Source: Bacteroidota bacterium (GTDB taxonomy: Bacteria; Bacteroidota; Bacteroidia; JAHEXY01). From it: a stretch of 64,000 bases of DNA. Positions 1 to 9,483 of this stretch are shown in pieces. The position numbers and the translations under genes were made by a program. Where the stretch lies: assembly GCA_023251875.1 (NCBI GenBank), contig JAHEXY010000005.1, forward strand, positions 223,213 through 287,212, in the 5' to 3' direction. Position 1 is the first letter of the stretch. Each line of letters starts with the position of its first letter. The notes beneath the pieces are model-generated. The model had not been told where the DNA came from, searched no databases, and saw nothing but the letters and a program-made list of their open reading frames with translations.

Positions 1-3000
1 ATGTTCCAGGTGCATGTAATGTAAAAGTAGATTTTACTTATTCTGCATCAAATGGGCAAGTAACAGTAAGCGACAACTCAATAGGTGGCTATTATTATTA
101 TTGGTATTTCTATGATGGAACCAACTATCAATACAGTTACGATGCCAATCCAACCTTTACGTATGATACATTATCGAGCGCCTATTCATCTCCAGCTTTA
201 TATTTAAGTATCTATAGCCAAGACTGGACATGTTATTCCTATGATTACAAAAATGCTAATCTTCCCGGCAAAAGCTATTGCCAAGCTAATTTTGGAACTT
301 ATGTAGATGGTCCTACATTAACAGCTTATTTTACTGATTACTCGTGGGGCCAAAATGGAGGCATGACCCATTGGAACTGGCATTTTGGCGATGGAAGTTA
401 TAGTACAGATCAGAATCCGGTTCATCAATATGCTCAAGGCGGTTATTATAAAGTAAAATTAACGGCTAAGGATAGTGTGAGCGATTGTGTATCCGTTTAT
501 GAAACGGATGTGTATGTGCCCGGTGCATGTAATGTAAAAGTAGATTTTACTTATTCTGCATCAAATGGGCAAGTAACAGTAAGCGACAACTCAATAGGTG
601 GCTATTATTATTATTGGTATTTCTATGATGGAACTAACTATCAATACAGTTATGATGCCAATCCAACCTTTACTTATGATACATTATCGAGTGCCTATTC
701 ATCTCCAGCCTTATATCTAAGTATCTATAGCCAAGACTGGAGCTGTTATTCCTATGATTACAAAAATGCTAATCTTCCCGGCAAAAGCTATTGTCAGGCA
801 AATTTTGGAACGTACGTGGACGGTAATACCTCTATGGCTTATTTTACTGATTACTCATGGGGGCAAAATGGAGGCATGACCCATTGGAATTGGTATTTTG
901 GAGATGGAAGTTATAGTACAGATCAAAACCCAACCCATCAATATGCACAAGGCGGCTATTATAAAGTTAAGTTAACGGCTAAGGATAGTGTGAGTGATTG
1001 TGCATCAGTATATGAAACAGATGTGTATGTGCCCGGTGCATGTAATATAAATGCTTCATTTACATATTCAGTAGATCAAAATAATAATCAAATTCAGTTT
1101 AAGAGCGGTTCAATAGGAACAGGATTGTATTATTATTGGTATTTCTGGAATGGTAATTATTATGAATATAGCTATGATGAAAATCCTGTATTTAATTATA
1201 GTGCAAATGGAATTTCTTCACCTTATGTTTATCTATATGTATATGATGCCAATTGGTGTTCGGCTTATGATTGGGATTATCCGGCAATACCTAATATGAA
1301 TACTTGCCATGCGTCTTATGGATATTATGTTGATGGTAATACAATGACGGGTTATTTTTATGATTATTCTTCAAGTTCTAATGGGGTAATGACAAATTGG
1401 AGTTGGGATTTTGGAGATGGATATTATAGTCACGACCAGAATCCAATTCATCCATTTGCTCAAGGGGGATATTATAATGTAAAATTAGCTGTTAAAGATT
1501 CAGTAAGTGATTGCGTTTCACAATATGAATCTTACGTGTACGTTCCGGGTAGCTGTAATGTAAATGCATCTTTTACATATTCTGTTGACCAAACAAACAA
1601 TCAAATTTTGGTTACCAATCAATCTATTGGTAGTGGTTTAAATTACTACTGGTACTATTGGGATGGAGTTAACTACGAAATAAGTTATGATGCTAATCCT
1701 GTATTTAGCTATAATGGTTCTGTAAATACCTATCCATATATTTATTTATCAGTATATGATAATAATTGTAGTGCTTCTTACGATTTATATGCAGTATTGC
1801 CAAATGTAACGTATTGCAGTACAGATTTTACTTACCTTGTTGATCCTAATACTTCTGAAGTTCAATTTACAAATCTATCTTGGGCAAGTAATGCATCTAT
1901 TAATAAAAGTTACTGGTATTTTGACGATGGAATAGACAGTCATGATAAAAACCCTAAGCATACATTTGCAAGTGGAGGTTACCATTGGGTGTATTTAACT
2001 ACAAGTGATAGTGTGAGTGGATGTTATTCTGACAAGTATGATTACGTTTATATTCCTGTAGCTTCTGCTTGTAATGCTTCCTATTCATATATTGTTGATT
2101 CAAGTATGACAGTATATTTTGCCGATAAGTCCATTGGAAATATTAGTAGTTGGTATTGGTATTTCGATGATGGAGCCTGGAGCTATGATCAAAATCCAAT
2201 GCATCAATTTGCTACAGATGGGTTCCATTATGTATACTTATCAATTTATGATTCCAATACCGGATGCCAAGCTTATACTTATGATAATGTATATATTCCT
2301 GGAGCTACCGTAGCTTGTAATGCAGCATTTGGCTTCTATTTAGATGCTAATAATGATGTTTACTTTACCAATAAATCACAAGGAATATTTACTGATTACT
2401 ATTGGGATTTTGGAGATGTGAATTATTCAAATTCAAACCAACAAAACCCAATGTTTAATTATGGTGGAGCCGGAAATTATTATGTATGCTTAAGTGTATA
2501 CGATTCTGTTAGTGCTTGCCAAGCTTCTTATTGTGATTTTGTAACTATTGTTGATACATCTTCTACTTCTACATTCTGTGCTGCTGAATATATTTATTAT
2601 CCTAATAGTGCTACTAATGAGGTTTATTTTACAGATAAATCTGTAGGTAATGTAAATGCTTGGTATTGGAACTATGGTGATGGTACTGCTGCCGGCTCAA
2701 CACAAAATCCCGATCATTTATATGATCACAACGGATACTATAAAGCATGTGAAACTGTTTGGACTGATAATGGCTGTCAAGAAACATTCTGTGATGTTGT
2801 AGCTGTTGGTGATGTTACTTATAGCTGTTATGCCGAGTATAGTTATTATGCAGATAAAGTAACAAGTACTGCTCACTTTAAAAATTTATCAAAAGGGAAT
2901 ATTACTTCATACTATTGGGATTTTGGAGATGGTTATTCATCAGTACAAAAAACTCCTTCTCATACTTATGCTGATACCGGTTATTATGCTGTATGCTTAA

Positions 3001-4070
3001 CAGTTTATTCGGATTCATGTGTAAATTCTTTTTGTGATATTATTCGCATAGGAAATGCAGTTGCCAATCCTTGCAAGTTTTCTTGCGTATGGCCTGGTGA
3101 TGCTAATAATGACTTAGAGGCTAACCAATACGACTTATTATCTATTGGATTGAACTATGGTTATAGTGGCCCTAAGCGTGATAGTGTAAGCATCATGTGG
3201 TTAGGTCAATCAGGTACTGAGTGGGCTACTTGGCAAACCAATGGCGCCAATAATATGCATGCAGATTGTAATGGTGATGGTACTGTTGATTTAACTGACG
3301 TTGCTGCAATTGACAGTAACTTTGCATACAGTCACCCATATCAAATGAAAAAACAAAAATCAGGCAATGATCTTACATTTGAAGTATTAACTACAAACAT
3401 TTATCCTGGTGCTACTGTAGAAGTTGCAATTGTTGCGGGTGATAGTGCTAATGTTACTATGTATGGAATAGGATGGCAGTTGGGCATGAATACAAAAGCT
3501 GTAGATATGTCGACAGTTACAACAACTTTTGCAAATAGTTGGTTAGGTACTCAAGGAAATGATTTATTAGGGTTCTCTCAAACTGATGTTGCACTTGGTA
3601 AAGTAAATATGTCAACGGTTCGTAATGATCATACTATGAAAACCAATAAAGGTGAAATTGCCAGGGTAACCTTTACTATTGATGCCGATGCCAATGGAGA
3701 AGATTTATCTTTAGAGTTAACAACCTTTGGAGGTGTTACAAATACAGGCGATACAGTTCCTTTTACTAGTGGAGGCAATGATTCAATTGTTGTTACGGGT
3801 ATCATAAATAATATTGGAGAAACTAAATCGATTAAAGTTTATCCAAATCCAACTAGTGGAGATATTGCATTCTCATTACCGTCTGCTTATGGAGATGTAT
3901 TTGATATTAAGATTTACAATAGCTTAAGCCAAGTGGTTTACCAAGAGCGTAATTCAAATGGCGGAGTTGTTAAACTTGATTTAGGAAATGTTGCTGACGG
4001 TATGTATTCTATTTATATTAATTCAAATAATAGTGGTAGGTACTATCAAACATTTGATGTAATTAAGTAG
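1..4070 (+). CDS. Tyr-rich PKD-repeat surface protein with dockerin-like, cohesin-like and T9SS type A parts (5' truncated by window)
   Basis: Partial: the frame is already open from base 3, so the start lies outside the window; the ATG at 363 is internal. The protein is extracellular by inference. It is built of about 171-residue modules, each holding a degenerate PKD-like half (YYYYWYFYDG) and a canonical half (WNWYFGDGSYS), starting at 3, 516, 1029 and 1542. Four shorter single PKD units follow to about 3060. Cysteines recur at module edges (GACN, SDC). Then come a two-part dockerin-like Ca-binding segment (WPGDANND near 3090, DCNGDGTVDLTD near 3262), a cohesin-like beta domain (about 3360-3800) and a type A T9SS sorting domain (VYPNPTSGD) running to the C-terminus. 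Tyr, Trp and Asp content is very high. The ligand is unknown; adhesin or matrix protein is my inference. A terminator follows the stop. Confidence 0.85.
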   Translation, partial: VPGACNVKVDFTYSASNGQVTVSDNSIGGYYYYWYFYDGTNYQYSYDANPTFTYDTLSSAYSSPALYLSIYSQDWTCYSYDYKNANLPGKSYCQANFGTYVDGPTLTAYFTDYSWGQNGGMTHWNWHFGDGSYSTDQNPVHQYAQGGYYKVKLTAKDSVSDCVSVYETDVYVPGACNVKVDFTYSASNGQVTVSDNSIGGYYYYWYFYDGTNYQYSYDANPTFTYDTLSSAYSSPALYLSIYSQDWSCYSYDYKNANLPGKSYCQANFGTYVDGNTSMAYFTDYSWGQNGGMTHWNWYFGDGSYSTDQNPTHQYAQGGYYKVKLTAKDSVSDCASVYETDVYVPGACNINASFTYSVDQNNNQIQFKSGSIGTGLYYYWYFWNGNYYEYSYDENPVFNYSANGISSPYVYLYVYDANWCSAYDWDYPAIPNMNTCHASYGYYVDGNTMTGYFYDYSSSSNGVMTNWSWDFGDGYYSHDQNPIHPFAQGGYYNVKLAVKDSVSDCVSQYESYVYVPGSCNVNASFTYSVDQTNNQILVTNQSIGSGLNYYWYYWDGVNYEISYDANPVFSYNGSVNTYPYIYLSVYDNNCSASYDLYAVLPNVTYCSTDFTYLVDPNTSEVQFTNLSWASNASINKSYWYFDDGIDSHDKNPKHTFASGGYHWVYLTTSDSVSGCYSDKYDYVYIPVASACNASYSYIVDSSMTVYFADKSIGNISSWYWYFDDGAWSYDQNPMHQFATDGFHYVYLSIYDSNTGCQAYTYDNVYIPGATVACNAAFGFYLDANNDVYFTNKSQGIFTDYYWDFGDVNYSNSNQQNPMFNYGGAGNYYVCLSVYDSVSACQASYCDFVTIVDTSSTSTFCAAEYIYYPNSATNEVYFTDKSVGNVNAWYWNYGDGTAAGSTQNPDHLYDHNGYYKACETVWTDNGCQETFCDVVAVGDVTYSCYAEYSYYADKVTSTAHFKNLSKGNITSYYWDFGDGYSSVQKTPSHTYADTGYYAVCLTVYSDSCVNSFCDIIRIGNAVANPCKFSCVWPGDANNDLEANQYDLLSIGLNYGYSGPKRDSVSIMWLGQSGTEWATWQTNGANNMHADCNGDGTVDLTDVAAIDSNFAYSHPYQMKKQKSGNDLTFEVLTTNIYPGATVEVAIVAGDSANVTMYGIGWQLGMNTKAVDMSTVTTTFANSWLGTQGNDLLGFSQTDVALGKVNMSTVRNDHTMKTNKGEIARVTFTIDADANGEDLSLELTTFGGVTNTGDTVPFTSGGNDSIVVTGIINNIGETKSIKVYPNPTSGDIAFSLPSAYGDVFDIKIYNSLSQVVYQERNSNGGVVKLDLGNVADGMYSIYINSNNSGRYYQTFDVIK
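3..2051 (+). repeat. Tandem protein-coding repeat, 513-bp period, four copies
   Basis: Module boundaries (GTTCCAGGTGCATGT and variants) fall at 3, 516, 1029 and 1542, exactly 513 bp apart; the fourth module is 510 bp. Copies 1 and 2 are almost identical, differing mostly at third codon positions, while copies 3 and 4 have diverged. This suggests a recent duplication at the 5' side, and further copies may lie upstream of the window. Confidence 0.9.
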
Positions 4071-4096
4071 AGAAATGTAATAAAGGTTTTATTTTT

Positions 4097-4134
4097 AAAA
4101 CCCTCTCAGTTAAAAAAGCTGAGAGGGTTTTTTA
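4097..4134. terminator. Strong bidirectional intrinsic terminator
   Basis: A perfect 13-bp stem (AAAACCCTCTCAG at 4097-4109 pairing with 4119-4131) with a 9-nt loop is followed by a T run; the upstream side is T-rich on the other strand. It separates the converging PKD gene (+) and LytTR regulator gene (-). Confidence 0.9.
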
Positions 4135-4172
4135 TTATAAAAAATAAGATTGATGAATGAACTTGATGAGGA

Positions 4173-4922
4173 TTAAATTTTTTGCAACCATTGCATTAAT
4201 CCATCTTTTTTTCGAGTTGCAACAGGCACTTTTGATCCATTTGAAAGATTAAGAGAAGTTCCATCCGATTTTTCAAAACTACTTACATATTGCATGTTTA
4301 CAAGATGTGATTTATGTATGCGAAGAAAATTAAACTCCGATAGTAGTTCTTCATATTCTTTTAATGTTTTGGTTACTACAATTTGTTCTCCATTTTGTAA
4401 ATGAAATAGGGTATAGGTATCAGCTGCTTCACATCTAACAATATCCGTAACCTTTAGTACATGAATTTTATCAGCAGTAGATAGGATAATTTTTTTTGAA
4501 GAAAGATAATCCGTACTCACATTTTCTGATAAAGCCCTTACACTTGCCTGTTGGTTTATTTGATTAAAAACAGTTTGTTCGCATTTATTTACGGCTGAAA
4601 CTAATTCAGCAGGATCAATAGGTTTTAAAATATAATCGATAGCACTAAAACGAAAAGCTTTAATGGCATAATTATCATACGCTGTTGTAAATATTATTTT
4701 AAAATAAATTTCATCAAGTCTGTTTAACAAATCAAAGCCGGTTGCATTTTGCAAATGCACATCTAAAAAAACTAATTCAGGTTGGTATTGTTGAATAATT
4801 GAAATACCATCTTCAACATTTTCTGCTTCAGCAAGAATAGTTACTTGCGGACATTTTTTTTCTAAGAGGCTTCTTAGCGTTTTTCTTGAATCTGCTTGAT
4901 CTTCTATAATTATTGCATTCAT
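4173..4922 (-). CDS. LytTR-family response regulator (copy 1)
   Basis: Cytoplasmic two-component regulator of 249 residues, a usual length. The receiver domain (about 1-120) shows the acidic pair E7-D8, phospho-acceptor D54 in LVFLDVHL, TTAYD near residue 82 and YILKPIDP. The LytTR DNA-binding domain (about 140-249) carries FLRIHKSHLVNMQYV. It lies 133 bp downstream of the kinase at 5056-7173, its probable partner, and is closely similar to the regulator at 12087-12839. Targets are unknown; the nearby exported proteins are candidates only by position. Confidence 0.93.
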   Translation of the reverse strand: MNAIIIEDQADSRKTLRSLLEKKCPQVTILAEAENVEDGISIIQQYQPELVFLDVHLQNATGFDLLNRLDEIYFKIIFTTAYDNYAIKAFRFSAIDYILKPIDPAELVSAVNKCEQTVFNQINQQASVRALSENVSTDYLSSKKIILSTADKIHVLKVTDIVRCEAADTYTLFHLQNGEQIVVTKTLKEYEELLSEFNFLRIHKSHLVNMQYVSSFEKSDGTSLNLSNGSKVPVATRKKDGLMQWLQKI

Positions 4923-4926
4923 TTCT

Positions 4927-5060
4927 TTCGTTGTTTGTTGATCGTTGTTTGTTGTTCGTAAGAACCTCTTTCATTTTATCATTTTCAAAATAAAAATAAT
5001 TTACTAAGATTCCGTGGAAGCACCTTTTCTAACAAAAATAACCAACAATGAACAACTAAT
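4927..5060. repeat. Inverted A/C-rich versus T/G-rich tracts between kinase and regulator
   Basis: The + strand reads TCGTTGTTTGTTGATCGTTG onward at 4927-4957 and AACAAAAATAACCAACAATG onward at 5031-5060, roughly complementary low-complexity tracts built from the same short word. The kinase stop codon (5056-5058) lies inside the second tract. A similar pair lies between gldB and gldC (43541-43628). Confidence 0.5.
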
Positions 5061-7173
5061 TATATAAATATTGAAGCGGAAAATTCAACACTCCTTTTGT
5101 TCCTAAGGCATTTCCATCATTATCCTTTAAATCCAACACATCTACTTTTATTTGTTGTTTGTTTTCTTCATTAAAAATATGAATACGTTCTTCTGTAATT
5201 AATAAACCAACTGATTTATGAATACTGTTTAATTGCTGTTTTTGCAACAATGCTTTTTCTCTACCAATACCGTCATCTTCTATTTCAATTTGTATATATT
5301 CCCCTAACGATTTTATTCGTAGTATAATATTTCCTTTTGATGATTTATTGGCAATACCATGTACAATTGCATTTTCGATAAACGGTTGAATAAGCATAGG
5401 GGGAATACCAATGTTTTCAATATCTATTAAGGGGTCTATTTCAATTTTAAAATTGAATTTATTGCCGTAACTCAATTGTTGCAATTCTAAATAATATTTG
5501 AGCATGTTCACTTCATTTTCAAGAGAAATTATTTTTGTTCTTGAATTATCCAGGATCAAACGCATGAGCTTGGCAAATTTTGCCAATAATCTTGTAGCCT
5601 CTTCAGTATTATTGGAAGAAATAAAACTTTGAATGGAATTTAAAGCATTAAAAATAAAATGAGGATTCATTTGCGAACGTAATGCTTTTTGCTCTAGCTC
5701 CATTAATTTGTTTTGCAATTCAAGTTTGTTTTTTTCAGTTTCCACCCTTAATCTCAGCTGATTTCGCTTTGAGATAATAATTAACAATGAGATGATAATG
5801 ATTAGCAATAGTACTCCCGAAAACGCAGTGTAGATAAATATATTTTTTGTTTTTAATTGCTCATTTTTTTCTTTGAGGCTCCAATCTCGGTCTTTTAATT
5901 CTTTTTCTTTTTTTTCAGTTTCATATTTTACATTCATATCTGCAAAAACTTTTTCTTTTTCTTGCTTGTTAATTTCTCCATTTATAGAGTCATACATTAA
6001 TTGGTATCGGTAAGCCTCTTTATAATTATTGCTTTTTGAATATACACTTGCTAAAATCGAATACGAGTCGCCTAAATCATATGTACTATTTATTTGTTTA
6101 AATATTTCTATGCTTTTCAACAACATTAATGTTGAACTTGGTTTATCTCCCATTTTAAAATATATATTCCCCAAATTTTGAAAAGAAAGTCCTTTATACA
6201 AATCCATTTTTAGTTTTTGGTTTATTTGAAGTGCTTTATTTTCGTATTCAATTGCATTTTCATAGTCTCCAATATTTGTATAAATATTGGCTAAGTCTGA
6301 TAAACAAACCATACTTCGCATATCAAAATTAATAGCCTGATAGATAGACAGTGCTTTTAATGCATATTGTTCTGCTTCTTTATAATTATGTTTTAGATTA
6401 CTGGTTTTAGATAATATTTCATAGCAATTGCCCTCATTGGCTTTGTCGCCCAATTGCTCAAATACCTTTAATGCCTTTAATTGATATACCATTGCTAAAT
6501 CAACTTCTCCCTTACCCGATAAAAGATCAGCAATAAATTTATTAGCAAGAGCAATCTTAGATAAATTATTAATTTGCTCTGCTATTTTTAATGCTTTTAA
6601 ATAATAAACATACGATTTATTATAATCGGAGTAATAACTGTATACATTACCCAATTGAGTATATGTATTTATATACCCTACACTATCTTTAATTTGTTTT
6701 TGATAATATAATGCTAACCAATATTCGGCTTCGGCAGAATCAACATTGCTAACATAAAAGTGTGCATTACCTAAAGCAGTATGCAATCTAGCAACATACA
6801 TGATATCATTATTTTCTTCCGCAATTCTTATACACTCGGAAAATATTTTTTTTGCCGAATCAATGGATTCTTTTTGCACATAATAAATACCAATATTATA
6901 TTTTGATCTTAATATTCCCCATGAAAAATGTAAAGAATCAGCCAATTGGTATGCCTTTGTACTCACGTCAAAAAACGAATCTAATTGAGTATTTTGATAT
7001 TTGTTACCCAAATAGATATAGTTTTTTACTTTATTAGTATCATTCGGAGAAAAAGCTATTACCTTTTTCAGACTATCAATTTTATGATTGGATTGAGAAT
7101 AAGCAACAAGAGAAAAGAGTAAAAAGACAAGACGAATAAAAATACTCACAAAATGTTTTTTATTTGGTATCAT
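5056..7173 (-). CDS. TPR-containing LytS-type sensor histidine kinase (HK1)
   Basis: Inner-membrane sensor of 705 residues. It has an N-terminal signal or anchor segment (about 1-26), a periplasmic array of TPR repeats (about 60-400), a short coiled region, one transmembrane helix (about 441-463), then the His_kinase motif QMNPHFIFNALNSIQ with the phospho-accepting His near residue 501, and an ATPase lid with ENAIVHG (near 599) and DDGIGR (near 631). This is the PF06580 architecture that normally pairs with LytTR regulators. The gene begins 3 bp after the stop of HK2 (7177-9273) and is followed by a LytTR gene, giving a HK2-HK1-RR transcript. Its sensor half is more diverged from the other two kinases than its catalytic half, so its stimulus may differ. 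The stimulus is unknown. Confidence 0.92.
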   Translation of the reverse strand: MIPNKKHFVSIFIRLVFLLFSLVAYSQSNHKIDSLKKVIAFSPNDTNKVKNYIYLGNKYQNTQLDSFFDVSTKAYQLADSLHFSWGILRSKYNIGIYYVQKESIDSAKKIFSECIRIAEENNDIMYVARLHTALGNAHFYVSNVDSAEAEYWLALYYQKQIKDSVGYINTYTQLGNVYSYYSDYNKSYVYYLKALKIAEQINNLSKIALANKFIADLLSGKGEVDLAMVYQLKALKVFEQLGDKANEGNCYEILSKTSNLKHNYKEAEQYALKALSIYQAINFDMRSMVCLSDLANIYTNIGDYENAIEYENKALQINQKLKMDLYKGLSFQNLGNIYFKMGDKPSSTLMLLKSIEIFKQINSTYDLGDSYSILASVYSKSNNYKEAYRYQLMYDSINGEINKQEKEKVFADMNVKYETEKKEKELKDRDWSLKEKNEQLKTKNIFIYTAFSGVLLLIIIISLLIIISKRNQLRLRVETEKNKLELQNKLMELEQKALRSQMNPHFIFNALNSIQSFISSNNTEEATRLLAKFAKLMRLILDNSRTKIISLENEVNMLKYYLELQQLSYGNKFNFKIEIDPLIDIENIGIPPMLIQPFIENAIVHGIANKSSKGNIILRIKSLGEYIQIEIEDDGIGREKALLQKQQLNSIHKSVGLLITEERIHIFNEENKQQIKVDVLDLKDNDGNALGTKGVLNFPLQYLYN

Positions 7174-7176
7174 TTT

Positions 7177-9273
7177 TTAGTTATATAAATGCTGCATTGG
7201 AAATTGCAATATTCCTTTTGTTCCGGTTGAATTGCCTTTTTCATCTTTTAAATCCAATACATCAACTTTTATTTGTTGCTGATGTTCTTCATTAAATATG
7301 TCTATGCGTTCTTTTGTTATTAGCAAACCAACCGACTTATGAATGGTATCTAACTGCTTTTTCTGTATCAGCGCTCTTTCTCTTCCAACCCCATCATCTT
7401 CTATTTCTATTTGTAAATATTCTCCTAACAATTTTATTCTAAGAATAATATTACCGCCTTCAACTTTATTAGCTATGCCATGCACAATAGCATTTTCAAC
7501 AAAAGGTTGGATAAGCATAGGAGGAATGCCAATATTTTCAACATCAATTTCAGCATCTAACTCTATCTTAAAATTAAATTTATTGGTATAACTTAATTGT
7601 TGCAATTCTAAATAGTATTGCAACATTTTTATTTCATTTTCGAGAGGGATAATTTTTTCACGAGAATTATCCAATATCAAACGCATCAATTTGGCAAATT
7701 TTGCAAGTAATGCAGTTGCCTCTTCAGAATCATTGGTAGCAATATATCCCTGAATAGAATTTAGAGCGTTAAAAATAAAATGAGGGTTCATTTGTGAACG
7801 AAGCGCTTTTTGCTCTAAGTCCATTAATTTATTTTTAAATTCTATTTTTTTTCTTTCTTCATCTGATTTTAATTTTAATTTATTTCGTCTATTGATCATC
7901 ACAATTAAAGTGATGATAACCACCAATAAGCCAACACCGGAAAATGCAGAATAAATAATAATGCCCTGTTTTTCTAGTTGTGCATTTTGTTCATTTAAAT
8001 TAGCCTTTTGTAAGGCTAACTCTTTGTCTTTTTTTTCGGTTTCGTATTTTGCTTGTACTTCAATCATTCCTTTCTTATTCTTTTCCGTGAATAAACTATC
8101 CTTAAGATGATCTTCCAGTATACGGTAATCATAAGCCTCTTTATAATCAGTACTTAAATAAAAAGCCTTTGAAAGTAATGAATCAGCAACTAGTATATAA
8201 TCTACCCTACCTATAGTCTGTGCTAAAGCAATACATTTTTTCAAATTTTCAATGGCTAAAACAATTCTATTTTGGTTTATATATATACTCCCTAAATTGA
8301 GAAGAGAATTAATTTGCTCATTCTTATCACCTATTTTTTCATTAAACTGAATTGCCATTTTTTCATATTTTTCAGCTTGATCATTTTCGTTCTTTTGTAA
8401 ATAAATATTAGCAAGGGAAGAATAAATAATAGCATTTCGTTGTTCAACGCCCGCTAATTTACAAAGAGACAATTCCTTTAACATTGCCTGTTCTGCTTTG
8501 TTTAAATCCTTAAAGCCATTTAAATAAATAATCGAAAGTGTTTCATAACCTAATGCAGCATCAAAATTACCTCCTAAACGTTCATTTATTGCAATTGACT
8601 TCAAATCATATTTTAATGCCAAATTATAAAAGCCAAGTTCACAATATGGCCTAGATATTGCCCAATAACTATATGCAATCTCTGAAGAGTCTTTTCTTAA
8701 TTCTGCAATTTTTAGAGCAAGAGAATAATAAGATACCGCTTTCATATATTTACCTTGATCATCATACACTCTTCCCATACCTATATATGAATATATAAGC
8801 CCAAGAGAATCATGATTAAATTCTTGGACTTGAACAGATTTGGTCATATAAAACATCCCACTATCTACATTACCCATATTTAAATATTCACCTGCAATAT
8901 TTCCATATAATTTACCTGCAATTTTTGAATTGTTATTTGATGACAAATATGATAAAGCCATTTTACTAATATCTATTGCTTTATTAGGATTCCCTTTTTG
9001 TTCATTATAAAATGAAAGATAGTATAAGGATGAAGCTATACCCTTATTAAACTCAATTTTCCTTGATAGTTTTTCTGCTTGACTAGCAAATTTTTCTAAA
9101 CTATCTAAATTGGTTGAATAGTAATTATTACAAATTTTTATAAGTGTGTTTACTTTATTTGTATCCTCTTTTGAGAAAGACAACACTTTATATAAACTAT
9201 CTGTTTTTGATCTATTTTGACTATAGGATATTATCGAAACAATACTAAACAGAAATAATAATTTTAACCTCAT
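7177..9273 (-). CDS. TPR-containing LytS-type sensor histidine kinase (HK2)
   Basis: Paralogue of HK1 and especially of HK3 (12839-14911), with which it shares an almost identical signal peptide (MRLKLLFLFS). It has 698 residues: signal peptide, periplasmic TPRs, transmembrane helix near 439-462, NPHFIFNALNSIQ near 496, then the ATPase motifs ENAIVHG and DDGVGR. It is the first gene of the HK2-HK1-RR series. A putative -7 box (TAAATTTG, 9323-9330, minus) lies 50 bp upstream, overlapping a fossil of the oxidoreductase gene. Two kinases feeding one downstream regulator suggests heterodimers or signal integration, which is inference. Confidence 0.92.
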   Translation of the reverse strand: MRLKLLFLFSIVSIISYSQNRSKTDSLYKVLSFSKEDTNKVNTLIKICNNYYSTNLDSLEKFASQAEKLSRKIEFNKGIASSLYYLSFYNEQKGNPNKAIDISKMALSYLSSNNNSKIAGKLYGNIAGEYLNMGNVDSGMFYMTKSVQVQEFNHDSLGLIYSYIGMGRVYDDQGKYMKAVSYYSLALKIAELRKDSSEIAYSYWAISRPYCELGFYNLALKYDLKSIAINERLGGNFDAALGYETLSIIYLNGFKDLNKAEQAMLKELSLCKLAGVEQRNAIIYSSLANIYLQKNENDQAEKYEKMAIQFNEKIGDKNEQINSLLNLGSIYINQNRIVLAIENLKKCIALAQTIGRVDYILVADSLLSKAFYLSTDYKEAYDYRILEDHLKDSLFTEKNKKGMIEVQAKYETEKKDKELALQKANLNEQNAQLEKQGIIIYSAFSGVGLLVVIITLIVMINRRNKLKLKSDEERKKIEFKNKLMDLEQKALRSQMNPHFIFNALNSIQGYIATNDSEEATALLAKFAKLMRLILDNSREKIIPLENEIKMLQYYLELQQLSYTNKFNFKIELDAEIDVENIGIPPMLIQPFVENAIVHGIANKVEGGNIILRIKLLGEYLQIEIEDDGVGRERALIQKKQLDTIHKSVGLLITKERIDIFNEEHQQQIKVDVLDLKDEKGNSTGTKGILQFPMQHLYN

Positions 9274-9327
9274 TGCAAAGCAGAAGTATTAGAAATTAGA
9301 ATCGAGTTAAACTAAGGGTGTGCAAAT

Positions 9328-9390
9328 TTAAGCCTTATTATTCTTATTTACATACCTAAAGGCATACACTTCTGGTAATAAATCAGCAGT
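9328..9390 (-). pseudogene. Fossil 3' end of the FAD oxidoreductase gene
   Basis: Read on the minus strand these bases encode ADLLPEVYAFRYVNKNNKA followed by TAA. The intact oxidoreductase at 14963-16102 ends ADLLPEVYAFRHVKENNKK and TAA. The nucleotide match continues with the shared TAAATTTG box beyond the stop. No upstream part of the gene remains here. The fragment sits before HK2 exactly as the intact gene sits before HK3, so it was carried along when the kinase was duplicated. Confidence 0.85.
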
Positions 9391-9483
9391 ATAGGGGTTG
9401 GGAATAATAGAAAAACAATGGGGGGGTAAATAACTAATATTTAGAATATTACTGAATAATAAGAAATTTACCTTTGTGGATTT

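Noticed and set aside
1-2051. Possible CRISPR or satellite array
   Set aside because: The 513-bp units are continuous coding sequence with PKD motifs, without spacers.
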